From the NCBI GenBank assembly GCA_024803745.1, contig JANJXV010000024.1, positions 5,984,106-6,048,105 on the forward strand: a DNA stretch of 64,000 nucleotides, read 5' to 3'. How positions within the stretch are numbered: position 1 is the first letter of the stretch; each line of letters starts with the position of its first letter. Source of the DNA: Megascapheus bottae (taxonomy: Eukaryota; Chordata; Mammalia; Rodentia; Geomyidae). Below the pieces are notes generated by a model, which was not told the DNA's origin, did no database searches, and saw nothing but the letters and a program-made list of their open reading frames with translations. This document shows, one piece after another, positions 32,103 through 44,755 of the stretch. The translations under genes were made by a program, and so were the position numbers.

Positions 32103-34991
32103 GGGCCACACTCCTGGTAAACAAAGTCGCTCTTGGCTCCACCAGCTTTTTTTTTCTCCTCAAAAAGTTATTTTCTAATAGTGTCAGTGGTTGGAAGCTT
32201 CAGAGGAAAATGTTGAGAAAATCATCTTGAGATTCTAGAGGAGGTCTCACTCCTGTATCTCCCATTCTGTACTTGTCACTAATATTGCTGTATGTAGTAG
32301 TAACAAATTTGCCTGTATCAGTTTGATTTCATATGGTATCTCCGCTTTCTTTGTCAGCAGGTTTACAGTCCAACAAGTTTTGCATCAATAAAGGGCCCTT
32401 CTAACAAGAAGGGCATGTTCCTATATTCTGCATATTTAGCAGCATAACTATCCTGTTTAGGTGAACTATGAGGAGAGGGCATTATTCAATTGCATATGGT
32501 TGGGTTATTTGTTATGACTTTTAAATTTCAAACTTAAAATCTTTAGAAAACTAAAGCTTAATGGGCTTATGGTCATATTTGTGAAATAATCATGACATCT
32601 GATCAGGTTGGCTTTAACATTCTGTCACAAATTTCTGCTGGTTTCTTCTTGAATATAGGCCCCTGATCTTCATTTCTGTAGAGCATTTATTTATTTTTAA
32701 AGTTCTCTGTTTATCCAAACATATGTAGATATATGTTCATTTTTGAATTATATGCTTTTATAGGAGCGTTGGAGTTATCCTAATACAATGTAGCTATCCA
32801 GAAAGGCATAAACTATGATATATGCAGCTCAGTTGAGAAGCATCGATTTTGTATATGAAGACCCAGGATTTAAATTCCTCCCCAAAGTAATCAAGTAAGG
32901 AAACAATGAGAAGAATTGGGGCCTCCATTTCCCAGAATCTGCAGAAGAGGAATATAACTACCTTAAATGACCAATACAGCCCAAAAGAGGCTAACTAGTC
33001 TTCTTAACCAAAGTCTCCTTTGAGGTTTTCTACTTTTTAATAGCTAGCCACAACACAGAAAACTTTGTTTTTGTTGAGAATTTCAGTTTTTTCTTCAATA
33101 ATTAAGTTTTAATTACATCTTTAATCTGTCTTGTGCAATTTTCATTGACATACCTTATATTTGTTGTTACTTGTTAAATTTGCTAACACTTGAGCTCCAT
33201 GCAGGGCATATTTCCTCTGACCTTTCTTTTATCTCCTACAGCCAATCAACAGGTGTCTACTGAGATTCTTGAAGGTCTTAGGTATCCTTCCTGGGACATG
33301 CCAATCCTCCTTGTGTGAATTCACAATCATCCTAAAACTTCTTTGCAGACTTAAGTCTGCAAATTTTCCTCACTTCCAGGTTATCACTAAAATTGTATTC
33401 TAACCACTCTGACTAGAATTGTACTTCTAAGACAAATCCTTTCATACCTTATACACATTAAAAAAAATCAAATGATGTTTTCCCTCTTGTCCCTTTCATT
33501 CTAAGCACCTGTAATGACTCTGCTGCAGATTGTGTGCTCCAGGGCTGAGCGTGGTGTGGTGCTTCATAACTCTGTGATTTCCCTACATGGAACTGTATTT
33601 CCTGGAATCTTTGTGCATTTCTCTTTAAAATTGGTAAATGCTTTAAAGCAATATTTAGAGATCATAAAGAAAAGAATAGCCAGCAGTGAAGAAATGGGCA
33701 ATTAAGATCATCACAGTCACTCATGTTTATCTGCAGACGTAGAAGTGCCATCCTGATTCTTGTTCCTGTAAAAACTCTTAATTCTTGTCTGTCAGGTTTG
33801 AACATCAGTGCTAGCCACAATTTTCCAGTTGTGGTAACATTTTACATCCTATCTACAAGACCTACTGTGTTTGTTAATCTAACAGCTGGACAGAGCTGCC
33901 TTCCCATATCACCTTGCAAATTCTAACATGTCACACAAGCCAATGTTTCCAGGGAACTTCTTAGGAACTTTACAATGATTTTCCATCTTGATCTTTATAA
34001 TGGGCACTCTTTTCTGCTTTTCTGGTAGAAGCTATCATTGTATCATTCACTTTTCTACTTTTTTGTATTGAGTCTTGATGGATCAAGGTAGATTTAGGCC
34101 TTTTACAAATGATATCTCTATTTCTTCTTCGATTACAAGCAAGTTACAATTACCTCCTCTGGTGTTGGTATGCACTTCTTTCCTTGGGTTATTATCTGCT
34201 AGGGAGATTCTCAGAGATCCATCATGGTACCACTTTGTGAATATTTACAACTCCCTCAATAGTTGATTGCATTATTTGTACTGTTGTCTGTATATGACTA
34301 GAGCCCATATATGTGCCGTACTTGTTCTTTATAAAAATAGCTGTCAACAAGTAAGATTTGATTAACCACCTGACTCTTCCCTAAGATTGTATTTTTTCTT
34401 AAAGTATATACAAACATAGAAATGTTTATCTTCATAATATTTAGCATCATGTTTGCACCATAACCATTTTCCAACAATTTATGTCTAAAGTCAATTTTAT
34501 TCTTGAGGTCTTCAGGATTAAATTTAAGGCCTTCTGCATACTGGACCAGTGAAATACCACTAGGTCCTTCCTTGAGTTGTGGTTTTGACACAAGATTACT
34601 CAGTGGGCACAATTTGCACTCAATTTCATTAGCCTCCTGCCTCCGCCTCCACTGACATGCACCACATGTCCATCTTTAAATTTTAGATGAGTCATTAAAA
34701 ATCACTCATAGACCAAGTTAATAAAATTTTCCCTTTTTTAGTAGAACAATTTACACAAACCTGTTTCATGTAGCTTGACAATTATAAACATGTTTAGGGC
34801 TAATATGGTGAATGTTGTCCCCTGTACAACTATATTTGCATCCAAATATCTCATACAACTACAAGATCTTCTCAAATTACTGGGGAATCTACAATAGGCA
34901 CTGACAAACAATAGAAATTTATAAAGCTTTGTTTTTTATCATGTTAAAAATAGAAAGCTAAATTTTAGAAGATTACAAACACAGGCAACTT
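32103..34991. other. 2.9 kb without recognised repeats or genes
   Basis: I see no L1 or SINE here, which is unusual for this window. The small plus-strand frames (33514-33705, 33723-33926, 34075-34266) and the 104-residue minus frame at 34298-34612 show no recognisable domain. It could be an old degraded repeat or conserved non-coding sequence. Confidence 0.45.
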
Positions 34992-35011
34992 TAAAAGGGC
35001 TAAAACTTTTT
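34992..35011. repeat. Left TSD of the L1 at 35012
   Basis: TAAAAGGGCTAAAACTTTTT, identical to 36244-36263. Confidence 0.95.
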
Positions 35012-36243
35012 TAATATTTTTATTGTAATTAATAAAAGGGTTACATGATATTTGCCAGGTAGAAGTTGCATAAATTCACATATATTGGTACCCTTTCACA
35101 TGTCTTGGTCCCCATTACCCTCCCCTCCACGTCCCCCCCCCAGTCTTGGTTTTCCCCCCTTCCCTATCAAATTTCAAATATCCAAATACAAATAAATCCA
35201 ATATATCAGATAATAAAGTGAGATACTGTAACAATATGAGATAACCAAGGGACAGCAAAAGAGATGAGAGATAACATAGTACATTAAGGACAACAATCAT
35301 TCATTATATGGCTTTTGTTTCAATATCCTGGAGGTCTTTTCAATTAACTTCATATTATATGGCCTTATGTATCAAGGTTTTGCTCTATTGCAGATCTCTG
35401 CTAGTAGAACCCAAGGTTTCTACTGATTATGACAAATGAGGGAAACCATTGAGCCTAAGTTCCTTTGAATCTGGCTTACTTCACTTAATATGATTTTTTC
35501 TAAGACTTTCCATTTCCTATCAAATGGGTCGATGTCGTTTTTTCTGACAGCAGCATAGAATTCCATTGTGTACAAATACCACAACTTGTTGATCCACTCA
35601 TCAACTAAGGGACATCTAGGTTGGTTCCATGTTTTTGCTATGGTGAATAATGCTGCAATGAACATTGTTGTGGTAGTGGATTTAGTATGCCCTAGATTCT
35701 GGATGGTTGGGTAAATGCCAAGTAGTGGAATTGCTGGGTCATAGGGGAGCTCTATGTTTAGCCTTTTGAGGCACTGCCATATTGCTTTCCATCGTGGTTG
35801 AATGAGTTTGCACTCCCACCAACAGTGTAGTAGTGATCCCTTCTGGCCACATCCCTCCAGCATCTGTTGTTATTTGTTTTCCTGATCCTGGCTATTTTAA
35901 CTGGAGTGAGATAGAATCTCAGAGTTGTTTTGATTTGCATTGCTTTTATGATGAGAGATGTTGAGCATTTCTTCATGTGTCTATAGGCCATTTTTGTTTC
36001 TTCTTCAGAGAAGACTCTCTTTAAGTCTTTGGCCCATTTTTTAAAGGAAGGTTGTTATTTGGGGATTAGTTTCAGGGTGATTCAATTTTTTGAGCTGTTG
36101 ATATATTTTAGATATGAGGCCATTGTCTGTTGTATAGTTGGTGAAGATCTTCTCACACTCTGTAGGGTTCCTAATTAATTTACTAGCTATGTCCTTTGCC
36201 ATACAAAAGCTCTGCAGTTTAATGCAGTCCCACTTATCCAGCC
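35012..36243 (-). mobile_element. 5'-truncated L1 with 20-bp TSD
   Basis: Exact 20-bp TSD TAAAAGGGCTAAAACTTTTT at 34992-35011 and 36244-36263. The empty site reads TTTTT/AAA, an ideal L1 endonuclease site. It contains the 3'UTR with the complement of the G tract (35119-35158) and the ORF2 C-terminal third. The cysteine-rich end ([15 protein letters not shown]) and the ORF2 stop near 35420 are readable in one frame from about 35863. Confidence 0.97.
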
Positions 36244-36297
36244 TAAAAGGGCTAAAACTTTTTAAATGTTTTTTTTTAGTTTGCCCTCAAATGTCAG

Positions 36298-36544
36298 CTG
36301 GGAATGGTGCCTCACACCTGTAATCCTAGCTACTCAGGAGGCTGAGGTCTGAGGATCTCAGTTCAAAATCAACCCAGGCACTAAAGTCCATAGACTCTTA
36401 TCTCTAATTCACCACCAGAAAATAGGAAGTGGCTCTGTGGCTCAAGGATAGGGCAGTATCCTTGAGCTGAGGAGCTCAGAGACAGTGCCTAGGCCCAGAG
36501 CTTAAGCCCCATGACCAACAACAGAAAAAAAAGAAAGAAGACTC
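36298..36544 (+). mobile_element. B1-Geo composite SINE with 10-bp TSD
   Basis: B1-like left half (GCTGGGAATGGTGCCTCACA, CCTGTAATCCTAGCTACTCA), then the Geo right half (GTGGCTCTGTGGCTCAAGG, GAGCTTAAGCCCC) and an A tail. TSD CAAATGTCAG at 36288-36297 and 36545-36554. Confidence 0.92.
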
Positions 36545-37175
36545 CAAATGTCAGATACAGAGCTCATCGATGGCTATCCCAAGCACACCTTGAAAGAAAG
36601 CTTTGTTTTGATGGATGATTTTGTTTTCACAGATTATTGATAAACATTTATGAAAAATTTGTGTTCAATATCTCTGGAATAAATGCAAATCAAAACAATA
36701 TTGAGATTAAATTTCAGCCCAGAAATGCTGGCAAGGGTGTGCCCAAAAGGTAATGCTACTATCTTGTTGTTGGGAATGTATATTTGTTCAACCACTCTGG
36801 AATGTGGTATGGAGATTCCTCAATAGACTAAACCTAGAGTTTCCCTATGGCCAGGCCATTGCACTCCTGGTCATTTATGCAGTGGACCACAGATAAAGCC
36901 ACACCATCACATCTATGCCCACTGTAGCATTGTTTACCATATCCAAGATATTAAATCAACCAAGATACCCCCTCAGCAGAGGAATGGGTCTAGGAAATGT
37001 GCTATATATACACAAGAGAATTCTGTGCTTCCAATGGAAAGAATATTGGATCATTCATGAGGAAATAGAAGGACGTAGATATAATTATACTAAGTAAGCC
37101 AGACACAAGGATGGTTTCGCTCATTTTTAGTAATGAAAATGTGTCTATAAATCTACAAATAAATACATTTGTTCA

Positions 37176-37383
37176 GGAGCCAGGAGTTTGGCCTAGTGGT
37201 TAAAGTGCTTGCCTAGCATGCATGAAGACCCAGGTTCAATTCCTCGGTACCACATACATAGAAAAAAGCCAGAAGTGGTGCTGAGGCTCAAGTGGTAGAG
37301 CTCTAGCCTTGAGAAAGTCCAAGGACAGTGCTCAGGCCCTGAGCTCAAGCCCAGGACTGGCAAAAAAGTAAATAAATAAAAAT
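37176..37383 (+). mobile_element. IDL-Geo type SINE with 19-bp TSD
   Basis: Very well-conserved full dimer, close to a consensus. TSD AAATAAATACATTTGTTCA at 37157-37175 and 37384-37402. Inserted in the old L1. Confidence 0.95.
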
Positions 37384-37578
37384 AAATAAATACATTTGTT
37401 CATAAAAAGTAATACACCGGGCATGATCTTTAATCATTCACTCAATAAGACCAAATGGGGATATTTATAGGAGCATTTCACAAAGGAACAATGGCTATGT
37501 GCATTAGATCATACAAAATCATACTTTATGAAGTGAACACCAAGAAACAGAAACAATACATTTTTTGTTGTTTCTTTT

Positions 37579-37671
37579 TTATTTTTTATTGTGATTAATA
37601 GAAGGATTACATTATATTCACCAGATAGAAGGTGCATAACTTCACAAACATTGATACCCTTTCTCACGACA
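37579..37671 (-). mobile_element. 93-bp L1 3' tail insertion with 13-bp TSD
   Basis: Contains only the last approximately 90 bases of the L1 3'UTR in reverse complement (TTATTGTGATTAATAGAAGG to GATACCCTTTCTCACGAC). TSD TGTTGTTTCTTTT at 37566-37578 and 37672-37684. The site reads TTTT/A. Confidence 0.92.
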
Positions 37672-38095
37672 TGTTGTTTCTTTTATGGTTGTTTTCCTTG
37701 TCGTTTCTTTTTCTCTTGTTTGTTATTTAACTTGTCTGTTGGAGGATAAGATGGGGCACAGACAATTTGAGACAAAGGGTGAACAAATAGAACAGTATTA
37801 CTCACTAGAAACAATATGGAAAATGAAATATGCAATTTGTAGGTGGGAACAGGAGGGAAAAAATTAGGAGGTAGGGAGGGAAGGGATAACAAAGTTCAAA
37901 TATATTGTATGTATGGTTAGTTGTGTATTTGAAATAAGGAAAGGAAGGGGGAAAATAAGATGATAGGGTGGGGTGGGGAATGGGAAGGGGAGAGAAAAAA
38001 TGAAAAAGTTCAAGAATTAATGTACTCATTATCTGACAAATGTAACTGTAACCCCTTTAGACATTATCCTGAAAATAAAATACAATAAAAACAAA

Positions 38096-39493
38096 ATCAA
38101 AAGACATATCTGCCTTAAGGAGCTGTAACACTTCTGTATATCACTTCTACAATAACAATAAGACTTATTTAAAATATTATGACTGATGTCAATTAAGTTG
38201 ACACTAGTATTGTATTTTTGTAAATGTTTCCTCAAATTTACTAAAAGCAAAATTATTCTCTTGTGTAAGTCCATAGAATATCTTATCCTACATGTATACT
38301 TCCAGTTTGTGAAAACATTGGAAACTAGAGCTTTGCACATCTGAAATATATTAGTTATGCTTTCAGAAGTTTGTTCTCCTAAAGTGTAAGCATTATAAGT
38401 ATTATTAAAAGAATATGTATCATGGAAGTATTGAGAAGCTTCTTTCTAATATGTTGATATTGTCCAATAGCTTAAAATTTTAATGCTCAACATCTTCATT
38501 ATTTTTTATTTCACCACTAATATCCAAACATAATGCTTCCCTTATTCCTTACAGAAATGTTGAAATGTTAAGATCAAAATCAACAATGAAGTTTGAGTTA
38601 CATGAATCATACAAAACATTCAACTCTATATTAGTCATCTACATTTTACCTCTTTCACCATAACAGAAAAAAATAACTTATATTAACTCTCAAAATCAAA
38701 GTTAAGGGCAAACTTTGCCTACCTATTAATAATTTCTCAGTATTCTAAAATCCTGTAATATTTTACTATCTTTCTTTCATCTTCTAAGAGTCTTACAGTT
38801 TTGTCTTGACAACCTGTCAAAGAGAATCAAGTGAAGTTCCTCATGAATCTCTGAATTCCATGTAGTATGACTTTCATATAGCACTGAAGGTGATTTTTAA
38901 TACATAGTTACAATAATCTTAATCATACTGCAAAGACCTTCAGTAATAATGTCCTCCAAAATATTGTTTATGAAATGAGATTATTTATAAAGACAAAACT
39001 GCCATGTTCAAGTGTTATGTGCATGTTCTTGCAAATACAGATGGAGGAACTTAGATTTTAACTGGATCCTTGAGAATCAACTAGAAAATGTCTAATGCCA
39101 TATTACCAAAGTCCAGCCAGACTCATAATGACTCACTTTTAAAGTTTCATTCCTCATTCTCAATCCATAAATTTCTGATACAAAGGCTCAGGGGATAATG
39201 TAAGTGTTTCCATTTCCCCCCACAAAGTAATTTTAAAAGAGATTTTTGAGCTATACTGCACAAATTTTTCAAGTATTTTCTATATTTTCTGGCCTTTCAA
39301 GTAATATTTGTCTTTTCTGTTTTGCTTGTATATTGAAATTTAAAAGGAAATAGATGTGCAATATAATTGCAACTGATTTCTGGTAAAAAAAATCATTTTT
39401 TTCTTGAAGAACATTGACAGCCGATCCTAAAATCCGCATACAAAGATAAATAAAATTTTTATGAAGATTGTAGTTTAAAAGATTAAGAGACAG
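38096..39493. other. Low-copy AT-rich sequence, no gene seen
   Basis: The 103-residue minus frame at 38029-38340 overlaps the L1 end and has no domain. Confidence 0.5.
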
Positions 39494-39570
39494 AGGCTGG
39501 GGTTATACAACTGCAGTGAAATGTTTGCTTGCCACATTCGAGGCCAGAGTTATCTCTCATGTGCCAAAAA
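39494..39570 (+). mobile_element. ID-like monomer remnant
   Basis: GAGGCTGGGGTTATACAACT and ATGTTTGCTTGCCACATTC resemble an old tRNA-like ID head. Diverged. Confidence 0.4.
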
Positions 39571-39845
39571 GGAAGAAAGAAAGGTAGAGAAAAGAAGTTG
39601 AAAGAATCACAGTGTCATGTAAAAAAATTAAATAAACATAGTCATTTGAATCATGTAACAATGAAGAGTTTGTAATATCAACAAGTAAGCTAAAATCTGA
39701 AGGCTTGCATATTTTGGCCAGTCTAGGTTGAAAAGCCTGTGGGAGTCCATTTTCAGAGTGGATTGAGGACCTATTCCCTGTGGTAGATGCATCCCAGATC
39801 AGCCATGTTCCCAAGCCAGAAATGAAAGTCTATCTGAAGAGTCAC

Positions 39846-41607
39846 CTGTACTTTTTCTTCAGAGAAGACTGTCTTTTAGTCTTTGGCCCATCTTTTAATG
39901 GCATGGTTGTTTCTTTGGAGATTAGTTGGGGAGTGATTAATTTTTTTGAGCTGTTGATATATTTTAGATATGAGGCCTTTGTCTGTTGTATGGTTAGTGA
40001 AGATCTTCTTGTAAAGTTTTCAGTGTATTTGCTTTTACCTCAAAGTCTTTGATTTATTTGGAGTTAATCTTGGTGCAGGGTGACAAAGAAGGAACCAATT
40101 TTAGTTTTCTGCAGATGCTTAACCAGTTCTGCCAGCACCACTTGTTGAATAGGCTGTCATTCTTCCAATCTAATTTTTGCTCCCTGTGGATTAATATTTG
40201 GGTCCTCAGTTCTATTCCATTGGTCTTTAGGCCTCTTCTTGTGCCAGCACCAAGCTGCTTTGGTCACTACAGCTGTGTAATAGACTCTAAATTTTGGTAT
40301 TGCAATTCCTCCTGTGATGTTTTTTCTGCTAAGAATATGAGGTCTTTTATTATTCCATATGAAATTTTAGATTGCCTCCTCTGTTTTTTCAAAGAATGAC
40401 ACTGGAATATTGATAAGTATTGCATTGAATTTGTAGATAGCCCTTGGCAAGATTGCCATTTTCATGATGTTATTTCTGCCAATCCAGGAGCATGGGAGGT
40501 TTTTCCATGTCTTTAGTTGAAGCAGAGTTCCATCTCCTCATTTCTGCTTTAATTTCCTTTTTCACAGTTTTAAAGTTTTCATCAAAAAAAGGTCCTCTAC
40601 ATTATTAGTTAAGTTAATTCCTAGGTACTTTATTTTCTTTGAGGCTATTGTAAAAGGAGTTGCTTTCCTGATTGTTGCCTAATTCCTCTCATTGTTGTCA
40701 TATAAGAAGGCAGTTGATTTTTAAGGGTTAATTTTATACCCTGCTACCTTGCCAGAGTTTTAAATCAGCTCAAGCAGCTTGGGAGTAGAGTGTCTATCAG
40801 GTTCTTTAAATACAGAATCATGTAATCTGCAAAGAGGGAAAGTTTCACTTCCCCTTTCCCCATTTGGGTCCACATTTTCTTGCTTCTTGCCTTATTGCTC
40901 TGGCTAGGAATTCTAATAGTATGTTAAACAGGAGTGGAGAGAGTGGGCATCCTTGTCTTGTTCCTGATTTTAGAGGGAATGGCTTTAGCTTTTTGCCATC
41001 AAGTATAATGCTGTCTGTGGGTTTATCATACACAGCCTTTATTATATTGAGGAATGTTCCATGGATTCCTAGTTTCTCCAGAGCTTTTAGCACAAAGGGG
41101 TGTTGGAACTTATCAAATGTCTTTTCTGCATTTAATGAGACAATCATGGGATTCTTGTCTTTGCTCCTGTTGATGCGTTGAATTATATTTATTGATTTGC
41201 GTATGTTGAACCAGCTTTACATCCTTGTGATGAATCCTGTGTGATCATAGTGTATAATTTTTTTGATGAGTTGCTGAAGACGGTTGGCTAGTATTTTGCT
41301 GAGAAGTTTTGCATCAATTTTCATCAAAGAGATGGGTCTATAGTTCTCTTTCTTTGATGAATCTCTGTCTGGTTTTGGGATGAGGTTATAGTGGCTTGGT
41401 AGAATGAGTTTGGCAAAGAGCCTTTGTTTTCAATTTCGTTGAAGAGCGTGAGGACTATTATTGTGAACTCTGCTTTGAAGACCTTATAGAATTCAGCTGT
41501 GAATCCATCTCCTCTTGGGCTTTTCTTGAATGGAAGGTCTCTAATTTCCATTTCTATTTCAGGTGTGTTTAGTTGAATTAGGTCTTCTTGGTTCAGTGTT
41601 GCCGGTC
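39846..41607 (-). mobile_element. Internal L1 ORF2 fragment lacking 3' end
   Basis: Covers the reverse-transcriptase region and part of the C-terminal region, with no 3'UTR, A tail or TSD. On the minus strand it shows [12 protein letters not shown] and [19 protein letters not shown]. The catalytic FADD reads FADY (near 40830), a loss of one catalytic aspartate. About 175 bases are missing at 40005-40010, and about 30 bases near 40182. An L1 fragment with the 3' end missing implies later deletion or rearrangement. Confidence 0.9.
40845..41147 (-). pseudogene. L1 ORF2 reverse-transcriptase fragment
   Basis: This 100-residue open piece holds the first catalytic aspartate region and the [10 protein letters not shown] motif. 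The flanking parts are out of frame or interrupted. It is a relic, not a gene. Confidence 0.85.
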
Positions 41608-44600
41608 ATATAATTCAAAATCTATCACAAAGGGTCAGTTAAAGCAAGCTAAAAGCAAAATGCAAATATTTAAATGTATAGAATGTAAATCCTTAATCAA
41701 AACACATGTAAAGTAACCAGTAAGTGAGGATGAATAAATCATAAGAGGAAAGAAAAGATTGTAAGTAAAAATATACACACAAGTTATTTACATATGAATG
41801 GATGTCTGCACTCCCATCTGGTCAGTTATCAAGTTGCCCTTGTATTCCCAGTGATGTTGTTTAGGTATACCTTAATCACCACAGCACTTTCTCTTCATGT
41901 CTTTTTTCATTCTCTCTGGACAAACTGTGGCCATTGAGAGTTCACAGAGGAACTTTGCCATCTTCCCACCTTACTGATTCCAAAGAGAGCAAACCTTGCT
42001 TAAATCTATCTAGGCTGTGGTTATACCTCATAGCTCATCATTCAAACTCAGGAAAATGCAACTTCCGAAGGAGTTACAAGGAAGCAAATCTCTCAAATCT
42101 AGTTTCACAAGTGCAAATATGTGTATATATGAATGTGTATAATAGGTATCTATACATATTTCTACATATACACTTATATACATACACTCAGAAGGAGCCA
42201 TATTTGGAAATTCTTTTTGGTGGTTATATAGAATAGATAAATGTTCATCAAAAAGAACCAGAAATTACTTTTGTATAATAATGATTTTATTTTCATTTAA
42301 TCATGAAAAAGTTCATTGTAAAGTACCAGAAAAATCTGTGCTTATCATGAATAAAAAATGGCTTTGAGAACAAATGAAAATAGAATGAAGAAATCTCTTG
42401 AAGTTTTTAGGAACAGGAGGACAAAGGGGAGTAACACACAGAATGAATTTGATTAGGGTATGCTACATGCATGTATGAAAATATCACTGTGAAAAATCTT
42501 TGTTCTACAAATAAATGCTAATAAAAAGTTATTCACTTGAAATATATATTATATGTTAACTATGTCAATAAAGCTATTAATATCTGCATGTAGAACAATG
42601 TATTGTCTATTTTTCCAGACATTAGTTTTAAGATATAATTTGTGTTTGGATTGAATTTTTCAGAAGAAATATTTTTGTGTTTTACTTAGAAAGTCATTAA
42701 AATAGTTTGCTTTTTCTATGATGATAAGAATATACATGCATAGATATGCAGACAGTTTTCACATTCACTTAGCTTTACAAAAGCTGAATAGATTTCCTTC
42801 AATTTTAGAAAAAAAAATTACCTTCAGGTTGAATACAAATGTTAAAAGCTTAAACTGAGAATAAAATTTCAAAGAAGTTTATGATCCAGTTAAAACAGAC
42901 AATTATGAAAATAAATGCTCTGTGATATCATTCTGTGTCTAATATACATGCAAACATAAAAATATTTCATATATTTAACCCAGCTCCCATGTAATATGTG
43001 TGCAACATTTATACTGATTTCCCAATTCTTTGTGAGTATGAAATTTATCCAGGAATATATTTAAGGCACATTAACAAAGTTGTCCAGATTAGGAAAGGCC
43101 TTATGTGATCAGAGAACTGGAGTTTCTACAGGAGAGTATCTCCTGGTATGTGTACAGGGGGATAGAGGATCATATCAGAAGCTAAGATTCTGGTATGATA
43201 AAGTTCATCTAATTCATAGCAACATTCCTGTGGTCCTAAAATAATGTACATAATTTATAGTCTGGTTTTACACACCAGGATCTAGTTGCCTCAGATTTAG
43301 TGAGACATTCCTTCTGTCCCATGTCAAACATAGTGCAGTCAGTTTTACTTTTATTTGTGTTCAGTATTTAACATGTCTATAGATTATGATTTCGTTTGCT
43401 TGGACTAGTAACTTGATTTATTTTCCTCATTCAAGAGCTCTGTGCACCATGCCACTCATTTCAGACATACAACTAACAATCGAGGAGTGTGCTGGTTTGT
43501 TGTGATCTCATTGTCTCTGAGCACTCTCTTCACATGAGGCTTTATGTCACTGTGTAGACACCATTTTGAAGACAGATCTGCCTGATAAGAATCAATGCAA
43601 ATTTAAATAGCTGGACCTTTCTTGACCCTCTCAGAACTGCCTCTTATTCAAGATATGATACATTTCCTTCTTGGATATTCATGAGTAATGTAATCTTCAC
43701 TTAATCTGTTCAAGTACTGGATTACCTGGAGACTATGGATGCTTTGAACAGATCCTTCTGAAGAGCACAGAGCATTCCTCATAGGCAATGCCATCAGAAG
43801 CTGTCACTCTGCCTGTTCTAGTTATTGCTTTTCTTCAATTGACACTCCTACTTGTGATGGGTAAGAGAACAGGCAAGAAAACATCCTAGTATCCCTTAAA
43901 GACTCTCATTAGTAACTTTCCCTGGCATTTGCTTCTCTTTCCACATAATCTTTTTTCTTAATGGCTCCAAATCATGCTACAATAAATGCCATGCCCTAGA
44001 TCAAAGAACAAACAGTGTGCAGTACATTTCTCAAATAACCCCATCATTACAAAAGCAATTTTTTCTCAATATCCCTCTAGGAAAATCATTTCTCTTCCTT
44101 GCATATCTAAGGCGAAGTGAAAATAGAACCTAATAACAATGTGAAAGAGCACTTTTAAAATCAATCTGTATGTGTGAATACTTAAATTTAAAGTAAGCTT
44201 CTTGCTTTCCTCAGAAGACAGTGAGTATTGCATTTCCTCACCAAATGTCAGATGAGAATACACCACTGCAAGCTCCCCAAAATCAATGGAATTCTTGAAA
44301 TGATTTCCTAACCCAGGTTGAGGAATTTATGACTGAATGAAAAAATAATCAAATACCAGCAACTTTCCAAATAGCAGGACAATCCTACGCATTATCATAT
44401 GTATGTGGGCTTTATATATGGTTTTATATATACATATTATTCACACATATAGGAATGAAATATTTTATGTATGAATAAGGACATATATAAATAATTCTAA
44501 TGGACAATTCAAAATACAAAGATAGTATCTTTGATTTGAAGACATGTTTGATAGAATAACATTTGACTTGAGAATCAATAGAAGGAATACAACAATTTGG

Positions 44601-44667
44601 GCAAAGAATGATATAATTCTAGAAAAGAAAGCTCAACTAGAAATATTTTGGTGAGTACCCATCTCAT
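41608..44667. other. 3 kb low-copy AT-rich sequence, no gene seen
   Basis: No recognised L1 or SINE. The 100-residue frame at 41934-42236 ends in a TA-rich run (42117-42190) and has no motif. Confidence 0.45.
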
Positions 44668-44755
44668 ATGTGTGTGTGTTTGTGTGTGTGTGTGTATGTG
44701 TGTGTGTATGTATGTGTGTGTTCAAATACATATGAATATATGTATATGTGTGTGT
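44668..44755. repeat. (TG)n microsatellite with TA steps
   Basis: TGTGTG runs broken by TATG. The cysteine- and valine-rich open frame here is a repeat artefact. Confidence 0.9.

Larger units (their letters stand above)
36630..38095 (+). mobile_element. Old L1 (ORF2 end and 3'UTR) carrying two insertions
   Basis: The ORF2 C-terminal region is readable in pieces (CAAATCAAAACAATATTGAG, AACCACTCTGGAATGTGG, CATATCCAAGATATTAAATC). The older-lineage 3'UTR ends TAACTGTAACCCCTTTAGAC and an A-rich tail near 38095. It is interrupted by a SINE (37176-37383) and a short L1 tail (37579-37671). Confidence 0.82.

Noticed and set aside
37176..37383. tRNA gene called from A and B boxes
   Set aside because: The A and B boxes belong to the SINE. 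The sequence cannot form a full tRNA cloverleaf and is present in many dispersed copies with tails.
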